Below the pieces are notes generated by a model, which was given only the letters and a program-made list of their open reading frames with translations, did not search any database and was not told the DNA's origin. A DNA stretch of 64,000 bases from Ifrita kowaldi (Eukaryota > Chordata > Aves > Passeriformes > Cinclosomatidae): positions 62,001 through 126,000 of the forward strand of contig VZRS01015017.1 of assembly GCA_013398055.1 (NCBI GenBank), written 5' to 3'. The position numbers and the translations under genes are program-made. Shown in pieces: positions 36,431 to 50,530 of the stretch. The number at the start of each line of letters is the position of its first letter. Position 1 is the stretch's first letter.

Positions 36431-37445
36431 TATGTTATACAACAATTTGGGTTGGAAGAGACATTAAAAATCATCTAGTTCCAACCTTCCCACCATGGTG
36501 TCCCTCATTCTGAGGAACACTCTTCCTTGTCTCACCTACCTGTCCTTCCTAAAGACGCTGCATCCTTCCATCCTACTCCAGTCATAGGAATCACACCACC
36601 ACATCTCCATGATTCCAATAAGATGATAGCCCTGCAGATGTGTGTATGTCTCTAGCTTCTCCTGTTTATTCTTCATGCTGTGTGTATTTGCATAGAGACA
36701 TTTAAGTTGGGCCCCTATAGAAGTTACCTTATTGTCTGGAGTGGCTGGAATTCCTTTGTGTTGCTCTTTGGGTGCTCTCCTGCTGATCTGTAACCCTGCT
36801 CCAGGCTCTGGGCATCTCATTCTGTCACTGGCATCAAACTGACAGGAGTGGAATGGATTGAAGTTCCCTTTCTCCACCAATTATTGCTTAAAGCCCTCTT
36901 GATTAGCTTGTCAAGTCTGTGACCAAAGATGTTTTTCCCTTTCTCTTACAGATGGGCTCCATCTACCCTCAGCAGAACAGGTTTCTCAAAGCAAGCCCCA
37001 TGGTCCAAGTACTTAACCCCTGGCTGTGCCATCAGTCCTGTAACCATTGTTTACTCTCCAAATATGAATGTCCCTTTCAACCTCCTTCCCTTAAACCAGG
37101 AGTACTGATGAAAAAACTGCCTGTGCTTCTGAGTCCCATATCACTGCTCACAGGACTCTGTAATCCTTGATACTCCTCATCTGCTCCTGGCTGTATCAGC
37201 AGTGGTCCTGTGAACAGCCCTGATAGAAGCCCCTGGTAAGGAGCTCACCTCTAGAGAAGAGTGCAGCAGGCCAGAGGCGTCTGCCTCCATCCTTCTCAGA
37301 AGAGCCACCTGGTGCTATCACCTTGGCTTTACTTAGTTGTGATGGTTGCTATCCAGGGAGCAGGTGGGGCTGCCTTTCTCAGCTCCAGCATCTCTCCTGA
37401 TGTGATATGTCTTTCCTCTTTAGTCTGCAGAGTGGCAAAGTGATT
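36431..37445 (-). mobile_element. Internally deleted CR1 LINE: 5' coding part joined to 3' tail
   Basis: On the minus strand the right-hand part (about 37445-36881) matches the CR1 ORF1-to-ORF2 region, including gatggagcccatctgtaaga and agggctttaagc. A 114-codon frame (36880-36536) then encodes the start of the ORF2 endonuclease domain, with LKCLYANTHSMKNKQEKLE, IGIMEMWW and SYDWS, the usual order in CR1. Shortly after FRKDR the coding sequence stops, and within about 50 bp the CR1 3' terminus follows (ggaactagatgattttta, ctcttccaaccc). Most of ORF2, including all of the RT domain, is missing. CR1 copies usually lose their 5' end, so retaining it is unusual. Two same-strand insertions lying side by side is the main alternative. 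Confidence 0.7.
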
Positions 37446-40400
37446 GTTCCACTAGATGAACTGCAGTGGAAAAAAACTGCATATTTTCTGTCTCAAACTA
37501 GACATAACATGGTATTTTGTGTCCTGATACACAGATAAAAAACTCTCTGCTCCATTTTCTCTATGCCGTTTTGTATTCACATTTCTCCTGCACTACAAAA
37601 AGAGGGCTTGGAAAAAAACCAACCAGCCAAACAAGCAAAATCTGTTGTGCAGCTGGTTTTTTATTTTATCTTTAAAAATACTGGTATTCCACAAGGTTGA
37701 AAATTGCATCTAAATAGTGTAGAGGGATTTACATTGGTAATAGTTTGATTAGTTCATTCATGCATTGATGGAATCCTAAAGCATCACAAAAATAACTGTA
37801 TGTATTTGGAGACTAGAGTTTCCATTGTAAAGGAAGCTCTGAAAATTCCTACAGAAATTTAAATCAAAATATCTTTATGGATCCAGTTACTGAAATGTCT
37901 ACTGAATTGACTAAATTTGTTTAACTTAATTGACTGGTTGAATAAAAAATGAAAAAGAAACAAATAGCTAGAGAAATACTACCTCTAGGCAAACATTTCA
38001 GTGCTGAGAATAGTCAAGGGCAAGAAAAGAAGAGTTCCACAGAAAAGACATCAAAGGGACTATTGCAAAGGAAGAAGAAAGATTAAGTCTCTGAGAAGTT
38101 ATATTTTACTAGATTATCACCAAAGTGTAGGAAAGAATTCTGCGCAGTGAATGAAAAATCTCAAATTTTAAAAGCTTTCATCTTGAAATATTTTTTCCTT
38201 TTTTTTAGTTTAATTTCTGTACTTTCTTAATACAGACTTGCAAAGTGAATAACAGTGCACTAACAGAGCTCAGTTGGATCATCTGGGAATGACTGAAGAC
38301 TTAGATCTAGCCTACAGTGGCCTAGTGGTGTCAGAATTGGGGAATTTCCCCCTGTAGAGGTTACAGAGTGGAACTTAATTTTTGAAGGCTGCACAGAGAA
38401 AGAAAGGGAGCTTCACACCTGTGTCTGAGTATCAAGTAAGACCATCACTGCTGGAGAATGGGACTTCTTGTGGAAATAATCTAGTGGATGGGAAGGAGAA
38501 GAAATTAATGTTCACCAAAACTGGGGATAGAAAGAAGGTGTAAAACACAGGGATTGATTTTGAAATATCAATCAGTCTTCCTGTACTATTAGATGGTGTT
38601 GTTATATGTCCTATTGTGCGTGGATACTACTACTAAATACATACTCTTAGTGGATACTAATACTAATACATTCTAAATTTTTCCTTATGTTAAGGAGACA
38701 GTATCACTCACCCATCATCAATTATTCAAAATTTCCTAAGCAACTTCTGAGCACCCAGGAGTCCCCATTGCATAAATTATTTGACAATTGACCCTAAAAA
38801 GTTGGAGAGCCTCCAGAATGTGATTTTCTAGTAACTTAGCTTCACATGCCTAAAGCACAAGAAGACTACAGAGGATGTTTTGCTCCCCAAAAGCATATGG
38901 AGGACATTTCCAGTCCTTAAACTTTCATGTGCTCTTCACAAAATAGAGCAGACTGAAGCATATTAGCTGGTGTTCATGATAAAAAGTCTTGTTTGGAATT
39001 CACGACGCTTGAAATACATGTGATGCTTTATTTGGGATAGAGGTGTCTAGAGATTAAATCTACATCTGGTGAAACATTTTTGCATACTGGGTGAAAATAA
39101 GTTATTAAGAGCAGCTTGAAAGTAGAATTGAACCTCTGAAGTGTAACTGTGGCAATCTAACTTTTCATAGGAAACAAGCCAGGTAACAGTTTAATTACTA
39201 AGGCCTTCACAGCTCTGCATCAGTGTACTTTTGGAACTGCACAGGATTCCACTGGATTCAGGGTTGCTTGAGTTTAAGTAATGACAATTTTGGAGTTAAA
39301 GGACAATATTTAAAATATTTATTTAGTGTATCATCACTTAAATATTCTATTGGGTTTGTTTCTACCAGGATGTAGGATGCCTGCACAGGTAGACACAGAT
39401 GAAAAGATAGACTAGTCTAGATGTTCTAGGAGAAGAATTTGTCCCTTAAATAATTGACTGCTTTGAGTTTCAGAATTTTTGCTTGCTTCTTTTTCACATG
39501 GAGACTTTTGTCAAGAAAAAAAAAAAGAGCATCTTGGAACATCCTTCAAAATCATGTTTTTATTGTACTCTAATACTTACACATACAAAGTAAGGGAAAG
39601 CCAAATTTAGTATTAGTAAAAAATTTTCAGGCTTTCACTTTCAGATAAAATATGTATGAGATAGTCACACACATCTGAGAGGTAACTTACTTTTTCAACA
39701 CTGTGATAATACTGTGAAATGTTCATGTTGTGAGATACTTGTCTTACATAATTAGATATTGACATTCTTTCCTTTGCCTTTAAGATCTCTAGAAAGCTGA
39801 AAATAAAATTAAAAAAGAACAGGTTAGTGTATCTTCCTCATAGGAAGTATTCACTACCTCTCATTTAGAAGAAAAAAAAGGTGCTAAAAATGTTGTTTTC
39901 AAATATAATATCCAAATAATTCTTTGACATTCAACATAGACTATTGAAAGTATAATGAATATGAATATATTCTCATTTGCTATTTTCTCTTTTATTGTGC
40001 TTTTGTTAAACACTTGAGTTGCAACAGCCTTACAAAGTAATTTTTCAACTTTACCCAGAGTGCCATCTAATGGTGCTGTTGTCTCAGATGAAAAAAAACC
40101 AACAGTGTGGGTCATATCAAAGATTTCATTTTAAGATACAAATGAATTACATCACTGTGTTGGAATGCAGCCATCAATTTGTTCAGCAAGTAGAGTAGGG
40201 TAGAGAGGAAGTGATCCAATCTTTATATTGTTTTCTCATTGGATTAATTAATCATCAACTTAAATTCTGCTATTTTAGTGAAACAATAAGACTTCAATAC
40301 AAAAATTAAATAAGAACAGTGGTAGGATGCTCTCATTGTCTTTTACTTCATCATCCGTTTTTCTTCTCTTACATTGCATCCTTCTCTAAAATTCTGAATG

Positions 40401-42904
40401 TTACTTCACTACTCTAATGCACAACATAAATTTCAACTCCAAGGATCTAAATAACTGAAGCCACAGAATAATCATAAAATTTAGACTTTCCTAACTTAAT
40501 TTGTTCCATGAAACACCTTGTATATATGTGATACTTTTAAAACCTAATATTAATGATGACAAATTTCCAGCTGGTGACTACAATAGATACCTAAAATGAA
40601 TTACTTCAGTTTTGCACAGATTCTTTTGATTTGGCACCCTATCTCCAATTGGAGTTTGCATTTACTATAAATTTAGATGTACAAATGCCTATGGTAACAT
40701 ATCAGGCTCACTTGACAGTGAGACAAAATTTAGCTTGAAAAGGCTTGTACTGTATAACACTTTGGCCCATTATATTCCATTTACTTTTATTGCAGTCAGG
40801 GAGACCAAAATTCATCTCACAACAGATTCTGATTTCAAAGAAAAAATACACTGCTAATAATGCACTTTATGTTGCTCCCCAGATAATGGTTTAAAAATTG
40901 AATTGATTTTTTTTTATATCTCATTCAATTTTATTCTTCTCAATATAAGGAATATATTGTTGAGATTGAAAGGGAGCAAACAAAATGATCCAGGTCTGCA
41001 AGTCTGAATTACAAAGAAAGATTTGCCTGTATACTTTAGAAAATAGAGGTCCAAGTAAAGACCCTGTAGACAAGGAAATAAGATTCTGAAAGAAAGGAAC
41101 ACACTGACACTAGCATACATGAAACGTTTAATAAAAAAATGTAAATAGAGAATAACTGGGCTAAATGACAGAATATGGCAAAGAAATTATACAATCCACA
41201 AATTGTACCAAATGCTTACACCCAATCAATAAAATAAATCAATTTAGTGAGGAGACAGACATGTAGAAAAAGCAAAATTTAAAAGATACCATGTTGATGG
41301 AGTACTAGAAAAATACACCACGGTGTTGCACACCAAGACCTCATGTAAATAACCCCCTAGGTAACAACAGGAGCTGGACAACAAATTGTGTGTGGAACCT
41401 TTTATAGGTGCTTAGAAGGCAAAATAGAGGATGAGGACTTCAGGTGAGAATTATTAATTTAATTCTGAATGTGACTGTAAGTTTCCATTTGTCACCTCTC
41501 TGTATGTTCAAGCATATTTCATCCCTGAAGTGCTCACATTCATTTTATGATGGGTATATTGAACTGGAACACCCTCACGCCTCATGCCTTATTTTTTAAG
41601 TCAGTAATTCAGTCTGAGTCTTAATAAATTTCATTCTCTCTCTCTCTTCTTGATATAAAGATAAAACCTATAAAAAAACCACAAGAGCTTTGGGTCCTCT
41701 TTGCCTGCATTTGCACTCACAAAATGGAAAGTGCTTTTAAATTCAACACAGAAATTTTAGGATAAAAGTCTTGACAGCTGTAAGATATGCTGCACCAGGA
41801 ACAAAAACTTCCAGGCATTTCACAAGAGTAAAATACTCTAAGCTTTATTTTGGATTGTTCTTCAAATGGAAAATTTCCTACAAGAAAAGAGAAATTTTAC
41901 AGCTCTTGGACTGCATATCGAAAAATACACCTTATGATAGATAAGGCCATGATATGAAATTACTGGATCCATTCAAATCCATTAGTTTTACTGGGATTTT
42001 CTCAGTGGAAGAAAATAAAATATATTGTACAGTATTAAATTAAAAATATGGAGTCTCAAGTATTACTTTTCATTCATTATGACTTTACAAAGGGAAAACA
42101 AGATAAGAAATAGATGTAATGAATTTACAAGTGGGTAATTATGTGATATAGTGATCTTATCATACTGTTTCTGATAGACTGACAGATATTATTCCTACAC
42201 AATACTGTGGTATGATTTTTCAACTTTACCTTGAAGTGTGACTAGATATTGAATAATGATCATAACTTATTCCAGAAATGTAGATATAATTTTCCTGGAC
42301 TACTGCTTGTTATTTTACTGATCGGGAGTTTGAAATAGCTCCTAGAGAAGACTCTGACAATTCACTTTCACATCTGCTGAATTTTTCATCTGTATTATCT
42401 TTCTAAAAGAATCATCACAAAGACCTGTGATAGCATTAGCTATTTGTATAAAGTTCACTGCAAAAAATCTACTAATTCAGATGCACAGCTGATCATTACT
42501 TTTTCCTCATAAAAGGAATAAAAGAGAAGTACAGTTCTTTTTTCGAAAGATGATGTTAAACCTTCTACTTTAAGGTTAGTTGATGCTAATTTCATGCTTT
42601 TTTTTAATCTGCTGTTCACTATTTGCCATTTACTTTAACACTAGTTACTACTTTGAGCACAGGTAGGAAGTGAAGCAAAAAATGTGTCAGCATAAGAAAA
42701 GGTTGTACAAGAATTTCCATGTCTGTGTTGTTTGTATGTGTATTGCATCAGTGTTCTCCTTTTTATATTTTTCACAGACTTGAACACTGTTTCACTCTTG
42801 GTCAGAATGCCTATTAAACAACAACAAAAAAAAAAACCACCAAAACAACAAACAAACGCTAATTTGTTGGGATCTTTTGAATACTATAATGGGAATTGAA
42901 TTTC
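37446..42904. other. Non-coding stretch, no gene seen
   Basis: About 5.4 kb of AT-rich DNA with no recognised repeats other than short homopolymers and an A/C-rich tract at 42816-42857. No frame exceeds about 84 codons. Confidence 0.6.
42816..42857. repeat. A-rich CAA-type tract
   Basis: About 40 bases of A runs with CAA and CAAA units. Confidence 0.75.
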
Positions 42905-43448
42905 TGTGACAGGATGTTTGGTCACAGTCCAGAGGGTGATGGGAGTCTTTGTTGCAAGAGTCCTTGCAATGACATCCAGCTGGATTGAACGGGGCTCCTC
43001 AAACTGCTGATCTGCTCTCTTCTTATGTCCATCTGGGCTGTGGTCCCACACAACCCCCTCAGCATGATTAATTTCTATTATTTGTATTAAACATTGTGCA
43101 AAACATCTCTGAACTGTCTCATCTATGTGAAGAGGATTGTCTTATGTGAACATTTTTTGTCTGCAAGCACAGTTTCTACTGGCTATTTACAAGAACCTTT
43201 TTTATATACAATTTCCAACAGTTTTACATTAGGAATGGCCCATGGCTGTCTCTGGCCACATTCTCCATCCAGGGGGTTAATCAACCACACAAACAGTGTC
43301 TTTCAGTCTGTGCAGATGCAGCACAAGCTGCTGGGGGAATCTTCATGACTGCCTGAATCTCAGGTTGTTGCAGATGAGTCCTTTGTCTCAGCCTGGTTTG
43401 TTGGCTCTTCTGTGCAGACAAAGTGGGGAACTCCTAGTTCATCCTACA
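42905..43448 (-). mobile_element. Possible old solo LTR, antisense (weak)
   Basis: GC-richer than both flanks. On the minus strand the proposed element would begin tgtaggatg (43448) and end catcctgtcaca (42905), giving TG...CA ends with partly matching inverted termini. A strong TATA-like tatataaaaaagg lies at about 43208-43196, and an imperfect polyadenylation region lies further on near 43080. No target duplication is evident (tttc on the left against ggaa on the right), so the boundaries are tentative. Confidence 0.3.
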
Positions 43449-46400
43449 GGAAATAAATAACCAAGTGCAGTGGATGCATACACAGGCATCCCAAAAACCT
43501 GTTATTCCACAGCTGTAACTTAAATTCTGTAGGTTTTGCCACAAGACTGTCCTAAGAGAAGGCTGTCTTCTTCAGTGTAAGTGGTTTGAAATTTGAGTCA
43601 ATGGTTGTCTTGGTTTCCACAAAAACAATCCCCTATCTGTATAACTTAAATAGAATTATTCATAATTTTATACTATAAGAGAGAATATTTATAGTGATGA
43701 CATGCATCTCTAGAAAATCTCTTCCACTACTAACATCTGTGCAGGAGTAAAAGGAAGGATTTATTTGTGAATCCTCTCCTTGGAAGATACATAATTTGAG
43801 CTATCTCTCCTTTAACAGCAAGTGACAGAGATGCTTGTCTACAAATCCCATTAATAATAAGCTTCAAAATGCTTCAAATAAGCTTCAGATATACTAGCAT
43901 GCACATGTATTTATTCATCCAAGGTTATAAAAATAGATATGTACAGAAATAAATAAATAAACTACTAAATTGAAAAAGGATTCAAAGACTGTAAGTTCCA
44001 ATATCTTTTACGCTCACAGGCTGACTTACACCGATGTCATAAGCAGATTTATTTCATATTTCGTAGCTCCTCTAAATCATGGTATGCTGTTAACGCATAC
44101 TTTAAGGAATCAGAAGCAAAGTCTCGAAAGAACTCATCTTAAGTACATTGAAATAAAAGCTGGAAATGTACCAGGTTGCCAAATTCCATTTGACTTCAGG
44201 AAGACAGCCACATAAAGTGCTCACAGCTTTGAGCTCTGGAGGCAAGGTCCAAGGTAAAAATTGTGATCTCTGTGCAGCTGTGAACTCTGTTGTGGTGATT
44301 GGCTCAGAATAAGTGTATGAAATTGTTTGTAAACACCAGCATAAGGCTTATTTCTGCATGCTACACTTGAAAGCTGGTAACATTTTTTGTCAGTGATTTC
44401 CATTCTATGATTTCTTTACACTTTTACAATGCAAATTTAAAAACGTGTTAAATAAGAAAAATATAAATATGCCCTTCTGGTTGAATGAGCAACAGAAAGT
44501 TTCTTCATAAATTGTTTTGGTTATTGAATATAGTGGGTCTAATATTTCTGTGAAGTAATAATTTTGGTGTGATACACTAATATTACACCAACCATATGCT
44601 TTGTCATATGTGCTTATCTAGTCATCAGTTCAGTATTATTTCATTTTACATCTTGTTGTAGATGTTAAGTTGAAGACAAACCCAAGTGTTCATGGATTAA
44701 CAAAGTTATAGTGAACTAAAAACCAAAATATGAACATCATTCTCAGCTGTACAATGCTAGAGCTGCAAGGGACTGGGGGATAATATTTTCACTGAAGAAA
44801 TACGAACCTTATGAGTACATTCAACTATCACTTTTATCCATTTCAGTCTTTAATTTTGAAAGTATTAGACTTCTTTCCAAACCTTGTTTGTTTCTCCTGT
44901 TCTGTTGATGATTTCTTTATTCTAATATCTTTATTTCTAATATAACTTCTTATTTGTCATTTCTACAACCATGCCCACTGATGTAAAAGAAACTGCCCTG
45001 TGTATTTTAACAAACTCAACAATTGCTGGTTGCTACACGAGTCTCTCTCACAATGTGATTACAACATATATGACAGCAGCTGAAGCACTAAATAAGAACA
45101 GATTAAAAAAGTTACTATGAGCTGGAAGATGATGATTCTGTGAACATAATGTATCGAATCCCACATGCACTCATACTTCTTTTATATACTCAAGTTGGAG
45201 GCCTTTCTACTTTGGGCATTTAGAATTATTAAGTAGGTAAGAGTGAGCATTTTTTTCTTTCAGATGCTCATGCAGATAAATTGTTCACTTAATTTTGCTT
45301 TTTTCCCCCAAAATATGAATATCCTGATAACAGGGTGGTACATGAGTTAAGATCTTGCTACCTACTTTGCCTTTTTGGTGTAAATATTTTCTTGTTGACA
45401 ATCTTTTTCCATGTATTTCTCTTTATAGTGATTCTCCCATATTGATTAATTTCCCAAATCTTTCATTGTTGTCACAATGTTCTTTGTACATTCTTATTTA
45501 ATTGTCCCCCTTACACAGCAATCCACATGATTCTTCCCATATCTTTGAAAATAGAAAATTGCCACATGCAACTACTATCAAAAGTTTTAAGAGTACTCAT
45601 CTGTCCAGTTCAGATCAGTTCAGATTTCCTGTTCATGTTACCATATTGCTTCTACCTATCTCCCTGATAATATCTATTAATCACTTACAGGTTAAATCAA
45701 AAGTCCAGGCCTAATACTCTTATCCTTTGCAGGGGAGTGATTTTTTTTCTTTACCTCTGGTAGTTTTCTTTGCTTACCATTCCCCCAACCTCACTCAGAA
45801 TGATGCTCTGCATCTGAGATAAATAAAAGTGTAAAGCGCAAGTTGTATAATTATTTATCATCTCTCTGAAAATATTTTCTGCTAAACTGTGACCAACTGC
45901 TAATTTACCTGAGCATTTGCAGACATGTTCTAACATCTTATTCATGTCATTGAATAGCATCTTACTCCTCAAGAAGTCCAGCTCAATGCAAGTAAAATGT
46001 GCATAGAGAATATATCCAGTAACTGTGAATAAGTGATACAGAATAGGACCTCAGTAGAACATGCTGCCAATTATTAAAGAAAATATTTGATAAATATTTG
46101 AGTAGCTAAAAATTGAAAATCATTAAAATGAGTGTTAACGTAATTTACATTTGCAGATGGATCTAGAAACAACTTAAGATCTTTTTTCTTAAAATGTAGT
46201 TGGATATCTGTGCTTAATGCCAAGAACATTTTTTTTTGTTGCAGTTATCTCTGTAAAACTGATTTTCATTTTATTATTACTAATTAATGAATGGGTGAAA
46301 TCTTTCACTGTTCATTAATAGAATTATCCTATCAAAATTAGTGTTCTTGTACCTGTTTTACATTAACATTGCCCAAGTAATTTAATGTTAAATTAGCAAG

Positions 46401-49400
46401 TTATGTCAAATGAGACTGCTATCACAGTATAGGAGGCATATGTGGTGCCATGCCAAAATACTAAAAAACCTATGAAAAGGTGATGATTACTACAGTGAGA
46501 GAGGTAAGTATAATTTCTGAGAAAAATTTGCAGGTTTCAGCTTGAGATTAAAAAAAATAATCATATCATCTAAATCAGACATAAGCCTTCAAAACAACAC
46601 ATATGATAGAGTTTAGTTCGGCATAAAGTTTTTGTTGGCCTCCTTCAGAGGTGTATGCCATAATCTGTCCTCACAAATCCAAAATTACCATTGAGTCCAT
46701 TGGGAATTTGAGCTGATGAGGGGCTAAAGCATATTGAGTATAATTTATTGAATATTATTGAATATTGACTATATCGTAAGAGTACTGTTTATTGAATATT
46801 GATATTTATTATAGTAGTTTAAATTGCAAGATAATGACAAAACAGGTTCTTTTTTCTGTCACAGAAATTCAAGTGTTGTTTTGTAAAGCTGTAATGAGGT
46901 TGTCAATGTCTTTTCCCCATGAGCTTCTCCTTTTTGGTCCTCCTCCCAAACAAGGGAACAAAACCCCAAAACCAAATCACTCAGCTCAGCCCGTCTCCCT
47001 CCCAGAACCCAAACAAAATGTTCATTACAGCTTCTGGATTTGACTGGCTTATGTGCTCTTTTGTAAAATGTACTGCTGACAGTCTTAATTTTCAACTCAT
47101 TATCAGTTTTACACAGCCCAGCGTGTTGAAAAATACTAAGTATGCTATAAAAAATCCTCTTTCTTCTTAAGGAGGAATCATAATTATACATTCTTACAAT
47201 GTAAAAGGTTCTGTAACCACTCCGTTCCTGGTGTAGCATTGATAGAGTACATTTAATAAATCAGGTTTATAGCTCATTCAGAAATGACAATACTTGGGCT
47301 GTGTTATATTTTCAGCTGTATCTGTATCATGCAGAGTTTTGTTCTGTACCTCAGTGTTTGGCAGTTATAAGATATAAATAAAGGTTAGATAACAATGACA
47401 CTTAAACTGTGAACTTTAAAACATGTTGACATCACAGCATTTAAATCACCAGTCTCTGGCAAGATGCCTCACAGCAGTGTGTTGTCTTCTGCTGTCTTAA
47501 GTAGGATTGATAATTCTGCAATAAACTGCTCACAATTACGTATAGTGCTATAAAGCAGGTTGCGATAAAGGGCAAGTGTGCTACTTACCTTTGGTTACTC
47601 CAAAAACTACTTTGTAAATGGACATTGTGTGGTTGGGCATAATCCCAGAATGGCACTGCTAGCATGTATGGCAGTGAAAAGAAAATTTGAGGCTTGATCT
47701 AGGGACCAAGCTGAAGTACAGATGTCCTTATGGTTGTGACCTGTCATTGAGGACTAAGCTAAAGACTAAGAGGAGCATGAAATCTGTGAACATTTGCAGG
47801 GCACACTATGACAGAGACTGCCTACTGCCCTTCGTTCATGGGCACCTTATGCTTGTTCTCTCTGCTAAACAGCTTCACCATGGACTCAGAAATAATCTGT
47901 ACCAAGTAAAACAAAAAAAAAGATTTCTTGCTTTGTGTGACAGATTTGGGGCTTTTACCTTCTCTTGGACAAACACATCACATTGTGTAGTCATTTATTA
48001 ACTAGTAATTCAGATACCAAATTTTAGGTATCTAACTCTAAATTTATTTATTTGCTTGAAATCATATATATGCCCAAAGTTTCAAACTGCAGACTGCACT
48101 TCCTTCTCATTCTGCACAAAACCCAAAATAGGTGGTATTAACCCACTGGTAAACACACAAGCTGCCCCTGTTCATGAGGCCAATCTGATGATGAGTGTGT
48201 TACCGAAGCTGAAATGGTGTCTGCTGCAAAAGGGATATCAGCACTGCTGGGCTTTCCGCACTGCTGTGCCAGTATGTCTCAATCCTGACATTGCTCAGGG
48301 ATGGAGCACTGAAACTGCTCTCTTACAGTGTTTGAATCAATTCTGATTAGAGAGACAGTGGGAATTTAACAAGGTTTTACATTGTTACAAACTTTCACTG
48401 CTCATAGTTCATCGACTACACATAGGCTGCCAAGGACTAGCTGTGTTTAGTGTTGCCCTGATAAAATTTTAAATAAAACATGTTTATTATCATAAGCAGA
48501 AACCAGGGTTTACAGAAGGTGGAATACAAGTGTCAGGTATTAAACAGTGCTTTGTCACCTCACAATAAAATGTCAGCAAGAGAATCTTTTCATGAGATTA
48601 AAAGCCTCTTCAACAAGAAGGATCTTGGTGATGCTCAGTAACGACTTTCAGATTGTGCACATTATTTAGACACTTTTTTGGTCTCTGCAATTATCTGGTT
48701 TGAGATGGTAGGTGGCTTTGTGTGTTCTCTTCCCTCCCTATTCCTTTTCAATTTATTTCCCCAGACACTATGGGTTAGGCACAGCAGCTGTCACTGTGAC
48801 TTGCTTTTTACTCAGCTGTGCAGCTGAGCTGAATAAGGAACAAGGAGAAAAAGTCAGCAAAGTTGTCCAAAGTCTGTCATTGCCATAGCTGAAACTGGAA
48901 CATGGAATCATCTTGACTCCCAGCCTAAATGCTGCAGGATTTGCCTGCTATTAATTAATTACTGTACATTTTGGAAACTCTCTTGCTATTCTGTTACATT
49001 TTACTTATACAATTCCATGGGGAAAAAGTGTTGGTAGTCATGAAGAAACAAAAAATAGACGCCCCATACTATGAGCTAGATATTTTGAGCTACTCCATAC
49101 AGAAATTTCTGTATTTTTTTATACGTGACTCTACTTATTTTTTCAAGATTTGTGAATTCACTGGAAAACAGTAAAATGGGTCTAACACAGGAATGAAGGT
49201 ATAGAATAGGGAACAGAATGGAATATATTTTTAAATGCTTCTCTCATTGAATAGTGATTTTAATATATCTTAATTCATGGGATTTAAAGAATATTATTTT
49301 TAAAAATTCCAACCATACTACTAATGAAAGACAAATAGAGTCATTTTTATTGGCTCCAAGTGAAATGCTGATATTTCTTTACAATGAGTGAAAATGTATG

Positions 49401-50279
49401 GTTATTTTATTTCTTGCTTTACTTTTCTAAAACTATCTACTGCGGTTTTGATGTTATTTGCATGGTTTACACGCTCCTTAAGTTTTTTGTTTTGTTTTGT
49501 TTGTTTTTATATAAAACCTGTTTAGTTTTAGATATGTAGGTAATATTTGCTCCAAGTAGCATAGGAACTATTCAGATACATTTAAATTAGTTATATATGA
49601 GCTAGTCCCATAACTATATATGCTACAGATGAGTCAGTGCTGTGCTTTACATCAACTGAGTAATCAATAATCTTGCTGAGAAACCAGGCTGGGGATAAGT
49701 GATAATCTGAAATAGTTCTTCCACAGCTGCTATGTTACACCAGGTAGGCATAACTGAATATTTGGAGCTAACTTATGTCTTGTAGATGTATCATGGAATC
49801 AATCTCTCGTGAATAATGAGAAGCAGTGAAGTAGTGACAGCACTGGGACTACCAGGATCCACAGAAAGGAAAAGAATAATTTTAGAAGGTAGTGGGAAAA
49901 AAGGAACACCTGCTAATGGAACATAGAGATACAGCTGTGAACTAAACCTAAAGGTGTGATTGTGGGCAGTAACTGAAGTAGAATAGAGTCTCTAAAGATT
50001 GTATGAAGGGGTCACATAGAAAGTCATTCAACTTATAGAGACAGCAGAACTGTATACATTTTTATAATTTTAATATTAAAATATATATTTGTATAAAATA
50101 ATTTAAATTCTTTTAATTTATTAAAAATTGTTTCTTTAACTCAAACAATTGATACTACTGCAGCACTCTGTGCAGCTTTAGGCAAAAGAAAACCAGAGAA
50201 ATGACAAAGACCGTAAGTTCTCTTGACCAGTGTAAAAATACATAAAACTGTCTGAGGAAAAGCAGTTCCAACATGCCTT
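43449..50279. other. Non-coding stretch, no gene seen
   Basis: About 6.8 kb. Frames at 46859-47239 (126 codons, minus), 47687-48001 (104 codons) and 48056-48346 (96 codons) are the longest, but none has a motif I recognise. The two around 48 kb lie in locally GC-richer DNA and might mark an old repeat or a conserved non-coding patch; I cannot decide which. Confidence 0.5.
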
Positions 50280-50530
50280 GCTCTATGATTTTCACAGGGA
50301 GCAAATTATGACTGATCTGTAATTCCCCAGACGTTTCTTTTGGACTTTTTGGAAGATAGGTACAATATGTGCATTTCTCCTGTTATTGGGAATACTCCCT
50401 CTCTCTTCATGACCTGTTAAAGATGAGAGCAGCCAGATCTCCCAGCACCACCGGATGCCTTTTACTTCCACATACTTATAGAGGTTCAACCCTCTCCAGT
50501 AATCCCTGACTCAGCCCTTATTCACAGCTG
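50280..50530 (-). mobile_element. CR1-type LINE fragment, start of RT domain, antisense
   Basis: A 65-codon minus-strand frame (50489-50292) includes AHIVPIFQKVQKKRLGNYRS, which follows the conserved pattern at the start of the CR1 reverse-transcriptase domain, where a Pro-Ile-Phe-Lys-Lys stretch precedes an Asn-Tyr-Arg-Pro motif. The fragment carries neither the catalytic YADD region nor a 3' end. It is an internal piece truncated on both sides, perhaps from an old insertion split by later deletions. Confidence 0.65.
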
